From Pseudomonadota bacterium (GTDB lineage: Bacteria; Pseudomonadota; Gammaproteobacteria; Burkholderiales; Sulfuriferulaceae), in assembly GCA_021795395.1 (NCBI GenBank), contig JAJYPN010000006.1, positions 32,131 to 96,130 of the forward strand: a DNA stretch of 64,000 bases. Direction: 5' to 3'. Positions 46,986 to 57,328 of the stretch are shown here, in pieces. The notes under the pieces are model-generated. The model ran no database searches, was not told the DNA's origin, and saw only the letters and a list, made by a program, of their open reading frames with translations. Every line of letters begins with the position of its first letter. Positions within the stretch are counted from its first letter, which is position 1. The position numbers and the translations under genes are program-made.

Positions 46986-48269
46986 TCAACCTGCCCTTAC
47001 CATGCATTGACCATGTTCGATATGGTATTCGAATTCGTGGCGGTAATGTTTGAGCATTGCCTGTACCGGCATCGCCGCCGAATCACCCAGCGCGCAAATG
47101 GTGCGGCCGCCGATGTTGTGGGCAACGTCGTTGAGCAAATCCAGATCCTCGGGACGGCCCTTGCCGTGTTCGATACGATGAATGACGCGATACAGCCAGC
47201 CTGTTCCTTCGCGGCACGGCGTACATTGCCCGCACGATTCTTCATAATAAAAATACGATAAACGCTGCAATGCCTCGACCATGCATACCGTATCGTCCAT
47301 GATGATGACGGAGCCGGCGCCCAGGGCGGAACCGGCCTTGGCGATGGAGTCGTAATCCATCGTGCATCCCATCATGATATCCGCCGGCAATACCGGTGTA
47401 GACGAACCGCCCGGGATACAGGCCTTGAACGCGTGACCGGTACGGATCCCCCCCGCCATTTCGAGCAGGTCTGCGAATGGCGTCCCCATCGGCACTTCAA
47501 AATTACCCGGCTTGTTGACGTGACCTGAGACGGAGAAAATCTTGGTGCCGCCATTGTTGGGCTTGCCGAGTTCGAGAAATTTCTGTCCGCCTTCGCGGAT
47601 AATATAAGGGATACTGGCGAAGGTTTCGGTATTGTTGATCGTCGTCGGCTTGCCGTACAGGCCGAAACTGGCGGGAAACGGCGGTTTGAATCGCGGCTGG
47701 CCTTTCTTGCCTTCCAGCGATTCGAGCAATGCGGTTTCTTCGCCGCAAATATACGCGCCGTAGCCGTGATGGTTAAACAATTCGAAACTGAAATTGCTGC
47801 CCATGATCCGTTCGCCCAGAAATCCGGCGGATCGCGCTTCAGCCAGCGCGCCTTCCATACGTTCGTACGTTTCCCAGATTTCTCCGTGGATATAATTGTA
47901 CCCCCGTTTCACGCCCATGGCGTATGCGGCGATCGCCATGCCTTCGATCACTGCGTGCGGATTGTAGAGCATGATATCGCGATCCTTGAAGGTACCGGGT
48001 TCGCCTTCGTCGGAATTACAGACCAGATATTTGTCGCCCTCGTAATAGCGAGGCATGAAACTCCACTTCAAACCGGTAGGAAAACCCGCACCGCCGCGAC
48101 CGCGCAAGGCCGATTTCTTGACTTCGGCGATGATCGTTTCCGCCGACACGTTTTCCGTCAATATTTTCCGTAACGCTGCATAACCGCCATTGGCCACGTA
48201 CGTATCCAGCTTCCAGGATTGCGGAAGATGAATCGTATTGAATATAACGTCTCCACCCTGAATAACCAT
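46986..48269 (-). CDS. nuoF: NADH-quinone oxidoreductase subunit F
   Basis: [18 protein letters not shown] motif, [12 protein letters not shown]. Confidence 0.97.
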   Translation of the reverse strand: MVIQGGDVIFNTIHLPQSWKLDTYVANGGYAALRKILTENVSAETIIAEVKKSALRGRGGAGFPTGLKWSFMPRYYEGDKYLVCNSDEGEPGTFKDRDIMLYNPHAVIEGMAIAAYAMGVKRGYNYIHGEIWETYERMEGALAEARSAGFLGERIMGSNFSFELFNHHGYGAYICGEETALLESLEGKKGQPRFKPPFPASFGLYGKPTTINNTETFASIPYIIREGGQKFLELGKPNNGGTKIFSVSGHVNKPGNFEVPMGTPFADLLEMAGGIRTGHAFKACIPGGSSTPVLPADIMMGCTMDYDSIAKAGSALGAGSVIIMDDTVCMVEALQRLSYFYYEESCGQCTPCREGTGWLYRVIHRIEHGKGRPEDLDLLNDVAHNIGGRTICALGDSAAMPVQAMLKHYRHEFEYHIEHGQCMVRAG

Positions 48270-48270
48270 A

Positions 48271-48744
48271 TTATTTCAACTCTTCAAGAATAGTATCGAT
48301 TTTCTCGGCAGTGAGGAAACTTTCCATACGATGATTATTGATCAGGCATAAAGGCGCGTCGCCGCAGGCACCCATGCATTCGCCTTCTTTCAGGGTAAAT
48401 TTCCCATCCGCAGTGGTTTCGCCGAACCCGCATCCCAGGCGCTGTTTCAGATGTTCCGCCATTTCCGGCGCGCCCATCAGCATGCACGAAATATTGGTAC
48501 ACAATGTGACCTTGTATTTTCCTGTCGGCACTGTGTTGTACATATTGTAGAATGTCGCGACTTCATACACCGCTATCGCCGGCATACCCAAATAATCCGC
48601 AATGAAATCCATGGTTTCGATCGCCAGCCAGCCTTTTTCCACCTGCGCGATCCGCAACGCCGACATTACCGCGGATTGGCGCTGATTGCTCGGATATTTG
48701 ACAATTTCCTGATCGATTTGTGCAAGCGATGCCGGGCTCAACAT
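48271..48744 (-). CDS. nuoE: NADH-quinone oxidoreductase subunit E
   Basis: [26 protein letters not shown] [2Fe-2S] cysteines. Confidence 0.96.
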   Translation of the reverse strand: MLSPASLAQIDQEIVKYPSNQRQSAVMSALRIAQVEKGWLAIETMDFIADYLGMPAIAVYEVATFYNMYNTVPTGKYKVTLCTNISCMLMGAPEMAEHLKQRLGCGFGETTADGKFTLKEGECMGACGDAPLCLINNHRMESFLTAEKIDTILEELK

Positions 48745-48835
48745 AAGCGGACCTCTTATAATTCAAAATTCACGGCAGGGCAATTGATACCAGCGATTTG
48801 CCATAACCAGTTCTGTATATTGATAACGTCGCGCC

Positions 48836-50089
48836 TCATCTGTCTATCTCGCCGAACACGATATCCTGCGTGCCGATGATCGCCACGACGTCCGCTATCA
48901 TGTGGCCACGCGTCATTTCATCGAGCGCTGCCAGATGAGGATAGCCGGGTGCACGGATTTTCAGACGGTAAGGCTTGTTGGCGCCGTCCGAGACCATATA
49001 TATGCCAAATTCGCCTTTCGGGTGTTCGACTGCCGCGTACGCCTCGCCTTCGGGTACATGCATGCCTTCGGTAAAGAGTTTGAAATGATGGATCAATTCT
49101 TCCATATTCTGTTTCATCTCCATCCGCGACGGCGGCGCTACCTTATGATTATCGATAATCACCGGCCCTGGATTATGCTGCAGCCAGTTCACGCATTGCT
49201 TGATGATGCGGTTGGACTGCCGCATTTCTTCCATGCGCACCAGATAACGGTCATAGCAATCGCCATTCACGCCTACGGGAATATCGAAATCCAGCCTGTC
49301 ATATACGGCGTAAGGCTGTTTTTTACGCAAATCCCATTCGATTCCCGAACCGCGCAGCATCGGGCCGCTAAACCCCATCGCCAGCGCGCGTTCCGGCGAC
49401 ACGACGCCTATCCCTACCGTGCGTTGTTTCCAGATCCGGTTATCGGTCAATAGCGTTTCGTATTCGTCGACATAAGCGTCGAAACGCGCCGCAAAATCGG
49501 CGATGAAATCCAGCAGCGAACCCTGCCGATTGGCGTTCATATCGCGTATCGCCGCCGCATTATGGATCTTCGAAGCATGGTATTGCGGCATATTGTCGGG
49601 CAAATCGCGATACACGCCACCGGGACGATAATAGGCTGCGTGCATCCGCGCGCCGGAAACCGCTTCATAACAATCCATCAAATCTTCGCGTTCCCGGAAT
49701 GCATATAAAAATACGGTCATGGCCCCGATATCGAGCGCATGCGCGCCCAGCCACAACAGATGATTCAGTATCCGCGTAATTTCATCGAACATGGCACGAA
49801 TATATTGCGCGCGCAACGGAACAGAGAGTCCTGCCAGCTTTTCTATCGCCATGACGTAAGCATGTTCGTTGCTCATCATCGACACGTAATCCAAGCGGTC
49901 CATGTACGGCAGGGATTGTATGAACGTTTTGTTTTCAGCCAGCTTCTCGGTAGCGCGATGGAGCAAGCCGATGTGCGGATCAGCCCGTTCTATCACTTCT
50001 CCGTCCAATTCCAGCACCAGACGCAAGACGCCGTGAGCAGCCGGATGCTGTGGGCCGAAGTTCATGGTGTAATTACGGATCTCGGCCAT
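48836..50089 (-). CDS. nuoD: NADH-quinone oxidoreductase subunit D
   Basis: [30 protein letters not shown]. Confidence 0.97.
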   Translation of the reverse strand: MAEIRNYTMNFGPQHPAAHGVLRLVLELDGEVIERADPHIGLLHRATEKLAENKTFIQSLPYMDRLDYVSMMSNEHAYVMAIEKLAGLSVPLRAQYIRAMFDEITRILNHLLWLGAHALDIGAMTVFLYAFREREDLMDCYEAVSGARMHAAYYRPGGVYRDLPDNMPQYHASKIHNAAAIRDMNANRQGSLLDFIADFAARFDAYVDEYETLLTDNRIWKQRTVGIGVVSPERALAMGFSGPMLRGSGIEWDLRKKQPYAVYDRLDFDIPVGVNGDCYDRYLVRMEEMRQSNRIIKQCVNWLQHNPGPVIIDNHKVAPPSRMEMKQNMEELIHHFKLFTEGMHVPEGEAYAAVEHPKGEFGIYMVSDGANKPYRLKIRAPGYPHLAALDEMTRGHMIADVVAIIGTQDIVFGEIDR

Positions 50090-50688
50090 TACGCGCGCTC
50101 TCCATAATTCGCTTCCCGCACAATGCGCGGGGTAATTTCACGCGGATCTATGCTTACCGGCTGATAGATGACGCGCTGCTGTTCCGGGTCATAACGCATC
50201 TCGACGTTGCCGGACAAGGGAAAATCCTTGCGGAAAGGATGACCGACAAAACCGTAATCCGTCAGTATTCTTCGCAAATCGGGATGTCCGTCGAATAGGA
50301 TTCCGTACAAATCAAATGCTTCCCGCTCGTACCAGTTTGCTGACGACCAGATTGCCGTAACGCTGGACAATACCGGAAAATCGTCGTCTGCCGCAAACAC
50401 GCGCACGCGCACGCGCCGGTTCTTGGCTACGGAGAGCAGATGATAAACCACAGCGAAACGCAAACCCTCCCATTCGCCTTGCCGGTAATCGGAATAGTCC
50501 ATTCCGCACAGATCCATCAACTGATCGAAACGCAATCCAGGATGATCGCGCAATGTCAGCATGACGTCGGTCAAATCCGCCGCTTTCACTTCTATCGTCA
50601 GTTCATCCAGCGCATTAGTCTGGCGAACCATTTTTGAGCCTAAAGCCGTCAACAGGGAAACCGACAAACCTTCTAACGATTCATTCAT
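50089..50688 (-). CDS. nuoC: NADH-quinone oxidoreductase subunit C
   Basis: ERE(A)[33 protein letters not shown]; start taken at MNESLEGL. Confidence 0.95.
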   Translation of the reverse strand: MNESLEGLSVSLLTALGSKMVRQTNALDELTIEVKAADLTDVMLTLRDHPGLRFDQLMDLCGMDYSDYRQGEWEGLRFAVVYHLLSVAKNRRVRVRVFAADDDFPVLSSVTAIWSSANWYEREAFDLYGILFDGHPDLRRILTDYGFVGHPFRKDFPLSGNVEMRYDPEQQRVIYQPVSIDPREITPRIVREANYGERA

Positions 50689-50707
50689 GACAATTCGCTC
50701 ATAATCA

Positions 50708-51184
50708 TTAACGCGCAATGGTGTTGGTGCGCTTGATCTTGTTTTGCAACTGAATAATGCCGTACAGCAGAGCTTCTGCTGTCGGGGGACAGCCCGGCAC
50801 ATAAATATCGACCGGCACTATGCGGTCGCAACCACGCACCACCGAATAGGAATAATGATAATATCCGCCGCCGTTGGCGCACGACCCCATGGAAATCACC
50901 CAGCGCGGTTCCGCCATCTGGTCGTAGACCTTGCGCAGGGCTGGCGCCATCTTATTGCATAAGGTGCCCGCCACGATCATCACGTCGGATTGACGCGGGC
51001 TTGGTCGAAACACGACTCCAAACCGATCCAGATCGTAACGTGCGGCACCTGCCTGCATCATTTCTACGGCGCAGCACGCCAATCCGAACGTCATCGGCCA
51101 GAGCGAGCCGGTACGCGTCCAGTTGATCAGCTTGTCTGCCGTTGTCGTGACGAATCCCTGTTCCAAAACGCCTTCTATTCCCAT
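50708..51184 (-). CDS. nuoB: NADH-quinone oxidoreductase subunit B
   Basis: [26 protein letters not shown]; start at [12 protein letters not shown]. Confidence 0.97.
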   Translation of the reverse strand: MGIEGVLEQGFVTTTADKLINWTRTGSLWPMTFGLACCAVEMMQAGAARYDLDRFGVVFRPSPRQSDVMIVAGTLCNKMAPALRKVYDQMAEPRWVISMGSCANGGGYYHYSYSVVRGCDRIVPVDIYVPGCPPTAEALLYGIIQLQNKIKRTNTIAR

Positions 51185-51531
51185 TCCAGCGCTCCTTTCA
51201 TCCATTCGTAAATGAATCCGACGACCAGAATAGCGAGAAACAATACCATTGCCAGATACCCGAACAAACCTATTTTTGCCAAAATTATGGCCCAAGGGAA
51301 CAAAAATGCAATCTCGAGATCAAATAAAATGAACAGGATGGCGACCAGATAATATCTGACGTCAAATTTCATCCGGGCGTCTTCAAACGCTTCAAACCCG
51401 CATTCGTAAGGCGATAGCTTTTCACTGTCCGGATAATTGGGGGCCAATAGCCATCCCATGATCATAGGACCGATACCCACCAGCAGCCCGACCAGAACGA
51501 ACAGCAATACGGGAAAATAATTATCAAGCAT
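51175..51531 (-). CDS. nuoA: NADH-quinone oxidoreductase subunit A
   Basis: [42 protein letters not shown]. Confidence 0.97.
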   Translation of the reverse strand: MLDNYFPVLLFVLVGLLVGIGPMIMGWLLAPNYPDSEKLSPYECGFEAFEDARMKFDVRYYLVAILFILFDLEIAFLFPWAIILAKIGLFGYLAMVLFLAILVVGFIYEWMKGALEWE

Positions 51532-51699
51532 GAATACGTCCTCCTATCCCATTCTTTATGGACATACAGCCGCTCAGTCTTGCCCTGTCAGCGTTGCGTC
51601 AATCTCAAAGATTAAAGAAATCAAACCCATATTCCCGCCTGCCGGTCGCTTGGATTTTCGAATAAGCCCTGCATTGCCGGGAACGCTAATTTTCTGTTT

Positions 51700-51785
51700 T
51701 GGTGCCGACGGCGAGACTCGAACTCGCACAGCATTACGCCACTACCCCCTCAAGATAGCGTGTCTACCAATTTCACCACGTCGGC
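51700..51785 (-). tRNA. tRNA-Leu (GAG), CCA encoded
   Basis: Reverse complement GCCGACGTGGTGAAATTGGTAGACACGCTATCTTGAGGGGGTAGTGGCGTAATGCTGTGCGAGTTCGAGTCTCGCCGTCGGCACCA; long variable arm. Confidence 0.95.
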
Positions 51786-51830
51786 TATAGACGGGACGAA
51801 TTGATAATTCGCCCCATGGCAACCGCTTCC

Positions 51831-52199
51831 CTATTTAGGAATCTCCCCGGCTTTTGACCCGGAGTCGCCTGGAACTGCATAACCCTTGGGCGCCATCGGA
51901 ATGGACGCACTTGCAGGTTTTGTTATAGGTATTTGTCGATGCCCCTGCATTACACCCAGGGTTTTATTCTGATGCCCGGTAAAATAAGTCAATATCAGAC
52001 TGGTCACAAAAAACAGGGCAGCCAGAATCGCGGTAGTACGGCTCAGGAAATTGGCCGATCCCGACGAACCGAACAAACTGCCTGACGCGCCACTGCCGAA
52101 CGAAGCGCCCATATCCGCACCCTTGCCCTGCTGAAGCAGCACAAGGATGATAACGGACACTGCAAACAGCAGATGCAAAACCAAAATGAACGTTTCCAA
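51831..52199 (-). CDS. secG: Preprotein translocase subunit SecG
   Basis: LVLLQQGKGADMGASFGSGASGSLFGSSGSANFLSRTTAILA. Confidence 0.95.
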   Translation of the reverse strand: METFILVLHLLFAVSVIILVLLQQGKGADMGASFGSGASGSLFGSSGSANFLSRTTAILAALFFVTSLILTYFTGHQNKTLGVMQGHRQIPITKPASASIPMAPKGYAVPGDSGSKAGEIPK

Positions 52200-52224
52200 A
52201 TTTTAATCCTTTAAACCAGCCGGT

Positions 52225-52983
52225 TCAAGAGTGCGCGGCTTTACATATACCGACAAATTCTTCCGCCATCAATGATGCGCCGCCTATCAATCCACCATCG
52301 ATATCCGCTTGCGCAAACAGCTCGTCCGCATTGCCTGCCTTGACGCTGCCGCCATACAGTATCGCCAGCTTCTCGGCGATAGCGGGGTCCAGCGCAGCCA
52401 TCTTCTTTCTTATGAAAGCATGGATAGCTTGCGCCTGCGCCGGACTCGCGGTTTTACCGGTGCCTATCGCCCATACCGGCTCGTAAGCGATAATCGCCCG
52501 CTCGAATCCGCCGATGCCAGAGACAGCAAGCACTGCATCCAGTTGGCTTGCAATGACGTCTTCGGCACGTCCGGTTTCGCGTTCAATCAGCGTCTCACCT
52601 ACGCATAATATGGGCGTCAAACCGGACGACAAGGCACGAGCAAATATTCCCGCCACTCTTTCATCGGTTTCGCCGAAGAGCGCACGCCGCTCCGAATGTC
52701 CGACTATGACATATCGGCAGCCGAAATCAAGCAGCATGGATGCCGAAATCTCGCCGGTATACGGGCCCTCCGGATGCTTACACATGGTCTGGGCGCCCCA
52801 GCAGATATTGGAGCCTGACAATAATGCTTGCGTTTGGGCCAGATAAGGCGCGGGAACACATACCGCAAAAGCTGCACCGCTTTTATGTTCGGTCAAATCC
52901 GCACGCAACTGATCGAGCAGAATTTTATTCTGAAGCAAACTGCCGTGCATTTTCCAGTTTCCGGCAACTATTTTTTGGCGCAT
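52225..52983 (-). CDS. tpiA: Triose-phosphate isomerase
   Basis: VAGNWKMHG, VGHSERRALFGE, AYEPVWAIGTGKTA, LYGGSVK. Confidence 0.98.
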   Translation of the reverse strand: MRQKIVAGNWKMHGSLLQNKILLDQLRADLTEHKSGAAFAVCVPAPYLAQTQALLSGSNICWGAQTMCKHPEGPYTGEISASMLLDFGCRYVIVGHSERRALFGETDERVAGIFARALSSGLTPILCVGETLIERETGRAEDVIASQLDAVLAVSGIGGFERAIIAYEPVWAIGTGKTASPAQAQAIHAFIRKKMAALDPAIAEKLAILYGGSVKAGNADELFAQADIDGGLIGGASLMAEEFVGICKAAHS

Positions 52984-53179
52984 TGTTTCGCCCCGACATT
53001 CAAATCCCTAGATAGTACACACAACTACCCTGCCAGGTCAATCCTGAGCTTGAAATGTGTTAGCCGGGCTGGATTCAATGAAAGATTTGTTGAATGAATC
53101 CGCTATCGCAGCGATCATGCCACGTGGGGTGTAACAGGAGCGCGTCCTATTTTCCAAAGGCGCTCCGTGAAGTTTGACG

Positions 53180-53698
53180 TCAGTCTTTCCTGCTCAAGCT
53201 GTTCATGACCTGATGCCAACCCGCCTCGGCACTTGCGCCGACCTCTTCGAATACGGTTTGAAGCTGCTTCATCTGGGTGCCGGTGAGTTGTGCTTCCAGT
53301 TGCTGACCAATAGAAGACAAAGACAGCTGACGAACGCGGCGATCGTGCTCCGCGGTATCGATCACCACCAGACGCAGTGCGATCAACTGCCGCAGGGGCG
53401 CGTTCAAGGCTTGTTTGCTGACATTGAGTATGCTGAGCAAGGCATTCACCGAAATCTGCGGGTTGCGGCCAACGAAATACAGTATGCGGTGATGGACTCT
53501 ACCCAAGCCACGCTGATCGAGTATGCGGTCCGGGAGGGAAGTAAACGCGCGGTAACCAAAGTAAAACTGTTCTATGGCCAGGCGCAATGCGGCTTCGGCC
53601 GACTTGGACGAGTGCGTATCGATAGCCCTGACGTCGTCATTGGAAGAATTATCGGCAGTGTCTATTTGGTCAACCATCTTGACATGATACGCGTGCAT
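53180..53698 (-). CDS. MarR-family transcriptional regulator
   Basis: Winged-helix pattern (SVNALLSILNVSKQALNAPLRQLIALRLVVIDTAEHDRRVRQLSLSSIGQQLEAQL). Confidence 0.85.
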   Translation of the reverse strand: MHAYHVKMVDQIDTADNSSNDDVRAIDTHSSKSAEAALRLAIEQFYFGYRAFTSLPDRILDQRGLGRVHHRILYFVGRNPQISVNALLSILNVSKQALNAPLRQLIALRLVVIDTAEHDRRVRQLSLSSIGQQLEAQLTGTQMKQLQTVFEEVGASAEAGWHQVMNSLSRKD

Positions 53699-53716
53699 TC
53701 ATTAGGATGTCGATAG

Positions 53717-53731
53717 GTCAAATTTATTGAC
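53717..53731. promoter_or_regulatory. Candidate MarR operator GTCAA-ATTTA-TTGAC
   Basis: Perfect 5-bp inverted repeat with 5-bp spacer in the short intergenic region between the divergent marR-like and aminotransferase genes. Confidence 0.5.
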
Positions 53732-53747
53732 GTTATGGATCGACTGC

Positions 53748-54908
53748 ATGAATCCTTTGCCACCTTCTCACCCTGCTCATTTTTCTTCTCGCACCCGCAA
53801 TCTGCATCCGTCGCCGATCCGCACAATTCTGTCTGTCGCCAATCGGCCGGGCATGATCTCCTTTGCGGGTGGGCTACCGGCGCTCGACAGCTTTCCCCGA
53901 TTCAATCTGGAGGGCATGCCGCAGGAAATCCTGCAATACGGTCCGAGCGAAGGCGAATGGATATTGCGCCAGAAAATTGCCGAAGAACTGCAGGAGCGTG
54001 GGTTGCAGTGCACGGCTGAGCAGGTGTTGATACTTTCCGGATCGCAGCAAGGTATCGATCTGGTCGCCAAATTATTCATCGATCCTGGTACCGCGGTGGC
54101 GGTAGAATCGCCCACCTATCTGGCAGCTTTGCAAGTATTCCGTTTTTTCGGTGCGCGCTTTGTTGCTTACGATGCGGCAACGCTAAATGACTCCGAACTA
54201 CTGCGCGAAAAACCTGCTTTTGCGTATGCCATTCCCACTTTTCAAAACCCAAGCGGCCGCTGCCTCGATGCCAAGCAACGCGACGCGCTGGCCGCAGCCT
54301 GCGATTCCGGCGGGATTCCCCTGTTCGAGGACGACCCTTATCGTGACCTGGTATATGATTCCTGTGAACGCAGCCCGGTATGCGGCCGTTTGCAGCGAGC
54401 ACCCTGGATTTATCAGGGATCGTTCTCGAAGAGTCTGGCTCCAGGTCTGCGCCTCGGTTATCTCGCCGCTACCCCCGATCTGCTGCCCTATCTCACGAGC
54501 CTCAAACAGGCAGCCGATTTGCACAGCAACCGCGTCAGCCAGTGGCTGGTGTTGCAACAATTGGCCGATCCGAAACACAGCCAATATCTGGACGAATTAG
54601 CGCAGCGCTATCGTCAGCGGCGAGATAACTTCGAGGCGGCATTGCAGCATCATTTCGGCGATCTCGCCAGTTGGCAGACGCCGCCCGGCGGCTTGTTCTT
54701 CTGGCTCACCCTCAATCGCCGCATCGATACCCGCCAGCTTTTGTCCAGGGCTATAGTAGAGGGAGTAGCCTTTATGCCGGGCGAACCGTTCCTGCCGGTG
54801 GATGTGGACAGTTGCGGTCAGCTGCGTCTTAATTTCAGCCATTCCAGCGAAGGACAGGCAGATATAGGTCTGGAAAAATTGGCCGCGTTGGTTCGGGGTT
54901 TCACTTGA
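53748..54908 (+). CDS. PLP-dependent aminotransferase (class I/II, 2-aminoadipate aminotransferase-like)
   Basis: SGSQQGIDLVAKLFIDPG, PTFQNPSGRCL, GSFSKSLAPGLRLGYLA (PLP Lys). Confidence 0.92.
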   Translation: MNPLPPSHPAHFSSRTRNLHPSPIRTILSVANRPGMISFAGGLPALDSFPRFNLEGMPQEILQYGPSEGEWILRQKIAEELQERGLQCTAEQVLILSGSQQGIDLVAKLFIDPGTAVAVESPTYLAALQVFRFFGARFVAYDAATLNDSELLREKPAFAYAIPTFQNPSGRCLDAKQRDALAAACDSGGIPLFEDDPYRDLVYDSCERSPVCGRLQRAPWIYQGSFSKSLAPGLRLGYLAATPDLLPYLTSLKQAADLHSNRVSQWLVLQQLADPKHSQYLDELAQRYRQRRDNFEAALQHHFGDLASWQTPPGGLFFWLTLNRRIDTRQLLSRAIVEGVAFMPGEPFLPVDVDSCGQLRLNFSHSSEGQADIGLEKLAALVRGFT

Positions 54909-54986
54909 AACGCAGAATGCGACCAGGGGCTGTCATCCATAGCATTGTGCCGAATGTTCACCTGGCACGTTTGAGACTGTGTTGAT

Positions 54987-55023
54987 GGGAAAAAGGGACG
55001 CTACCATTCCCAACCCTTTTCCC
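54987..55023. repeat. REP-like palindromic repeat, copy 1
   Basis: GGGAAAAAGGGACGCTACCATTCCCAACCCTTTTCCC; shares AAAGGGACGCTACC with the three copies at the window end. Confidence 0.6.
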
Positions 55024-55099
55024 ATAAATGATGCATTTATACATCTATTTTGATGTTGATTTCAGATCTCACGATCACACACTGGTAAGGTCGGGAGTG

Positions 55100-55693
55100 T
55101 CACGGATGCACCTTCTCGTGTCGTTCCAGCATTTGCACAAACTGTGAAATTTTCCTGGCACGCGTTTCAGCCTTTTTGGTGGTTTGAATCCTGAACAGAA
55201 TAGCGTAGCGATTCCGACTGTCGAGTGTTCCGAAGAAGTCTTTTGCTCGCGCATTATTGTCCAACGCGGACTGGAAATCACTAGGTACAATTGCCTTGCT
55301 GGCCGAGTCATACGCAGCGTCCCAGCGCCCGTCGATCTTCGCACGCTCAATCTCTTTGAGTCCGGCCGGCTTCATATTTCCCGCTTTGATTAAAACCAGC
55401 GCCTTGTCCTTATTAATCTTCGACCACACACTTTTGTCCGAGCGCCGAGTGAATTTCTGGAGCCAGAATTGCTTGCTGTGAGCTTGCTTTTGTCCATCTA
55501 TCCATCCAAAGCAAAGGGCAATTTCGATGGCTTCCTCGTATGAAACTGACGGTGTATCGGCGCCTTTTTTTGCAAGCTGCAACCATACGCCGGGGGATGT
55601 GGTGTGATTTTCATTTAGCCAAACAAACCAGTCTTGTTGCCGCTGAAAGTGATAAATCGGCAGCTCTGTAACAGGCTTGGATTGTGACTTCAT
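55100..55693 (-). CDS. YdeI/OmpD-associated family protein
   Basis: YEEAIEIALCFGWIDGQKQ...WLQKFTRRSDKSVWSKIN; start taken at MKSQSKPV. Confidence 0.88.
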   Translation of the reverse strand: MKSQSKPVTELPIYHFQRQQDWFVWLNENHTTSPGVWLQLAKKGADTPSVSYEEAIEIALCFGWIDGQKQAHSKQFWLQKFTRRSDKSVWSKINKDKALVLIKAGNMKPAGLKEIERAKIDGRWDAAYDSASKAIVPSDFQSALDNNARAKDFFGTLDSRNRYAILFRIQTTKKAETRARKISQFVQMLERHEKVHP

Positions 55694-55763
55694 TCTTGGT
55701 ACTTTCCTGGGAAAATTGGGGCTGATCTCACATTCCAATACACCACAACGGGGTCAGCGTTAG

Positions 55764-57173
55764 TTACAGGCCTATCTCGACGAGCGTTTTCCCGAAGTGC
55801 TCAGTGGCCGCTTTAACAGAGGCCTCAACCTAAGCCGGCTGATCATAAAAATCGAGTTGCGTACCGTCTATCCAGATGACTTTTTTCGGTGTTGACAGTT
55901 GAGCCATGAATCGCTTTGCACCTTCCGGGATTGCGGCTTGTTCACTATGTACAAACAACGCAGGTACCCTGATGGATTTCGCTGCCGCGATTGCCGAAAA
56001 TTCTAGCCATTCGTCCCAGGATTGTACTGCAAACTGATTCTTCCAAGCCGGAATGGCCCCACGCTTTGGATTGAGGTAATAATCGTAGTTTCCAAACATT
56101 GCGGCCGTCTTGTCGGTGGTGCTGGATATGGGTACGTATTCGACGTATCCAGTTTTTTCATATTCTTGGCGCGCGGAGGCAGCCGCCTTGATTCGATCCC
56201 TGATACCTTCTTCGCCACCGTAGACGGTCTTTACAAGTTTGGCATCGTGTAGCCATGGCGCGACGGCTACGAACGATTTCACGCGATTATCTGCAGCAGT
56301 GGCCATGGCCATATAGGCTGCACCCGCACAAATCCCGAGGACGCCAATACGTTCGCCGGCGATTGCATCGAGCGAGCAGAGGTACGTCACAGCATTCCGT
56401 ATATCGCGGATTTTTGCCGTAGGAGATTCATACTGGCGCGGCTCACCACTGCTTTCGCCGAAGAATCGAAAATCGAATGCCAAGGTGGCGAAACCCTGCG
56501 CAGCCAGCTTCTGCGCGTAAATGCCTGCCATTTGCTCTTTAACGGTTGTCCAGGATCCTGCCACGACGATGGCCGGCAGTTTTGTCCCGATTTTGTAATC
56601 AGAGGGTAAATACAGGTTGCCAGCAAGTCTCACGTTTTCACTTTGAAAATAGACATGGTTAAGTCCGGCACTCAGTTCTGGTACCGTGTTACTCATGCTA
56701 TGGCCGCCTTGCGCATGATCTTGCGCGAGTTGCGGCAGCTCACCGTTGCCGCTTTGCCAAGTCCACGTCATGGTCATGCGCGCAATCTTCCAGCCGTCGG
56801 TTGTGCGCTGTAGGGCGTGCCGATAGTGTCCGCCCAGCACCCAGAGCTCCTCCGGCTTAGCGCCCGCAAGTCGGTGAGTTGCCACAAACTGAGACAGCGC
56901 CTGCGCATTCTCGCCGCAAAGCGCTACGCGATGATTCGTAACAACATGTTGGGTTGTGGTGAATTTCGGTAACAATTCTTTCCAGTTGGCGACCAAATCA
57001 TCAGCCTTGACGGTACCGGCAGTACCGCCAGCCAGCGACGAATAATCCAGGAATACATAGTCGGCGAACTGGGCGCGGACGCGCGTCCAATCGTGCATGT
57101 CCGATGAAAGAACCGCTGCGTTAATAGTGTCGATAATTGCTGCTCGATCTTCAATTGACTGTAATGCTTTCAT
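55764..57173 (-). pseudogene. SnoaL-like domain fused to alpha/beta hydrolase, in-frame TAG at 55830-55832 near the 3' end
   Basis: ORF-track protein (447 aa) ends ...DFYDQPA*; the same frame continues VEASVKAATEHFGKTLVEIGL* to 55764. It could equally be a functional slightly shortened protein (CDS 55830..57173). Confidence 0.6.
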
Positions 57174-57298
57174 GGAACGTCTCCTTGGTCGTTAAATGGG
57201 TAATGGCCTGATCTGTTTGGTTAGCACACCCAAGATATACCGTAACAAGCTGAGTAGTTATCCTATATTAGCTATATGAATTTGATAATAAGCCTTGA

Positions 57299-57317
57299 AT
57301 CGAATGCATTATTCGAT
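57299..57317. promoter_or_regulatory. Candidate LysR-type regulator site ATCGAAT-GCATT-ATTCGAT
   Basis: Perfect 7-bp inverted repeat with 5-bp spacer in the divergent intergenic region, directly upstream of the lysR-like start. Confidence 0.5.
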
Positions 57318-57328
57318 ATCATTCATGA

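Noticed and set aside
55741-55850. Plus-strand reading AYLDERFPEVLSGRFNRGLNLSRL that looked like a protein fragment
   Set aside because: The minus strand of the same DNA reads as the natural C-terminal tail of the SnoaL-hydrolase gene, which is the simpler explanation.
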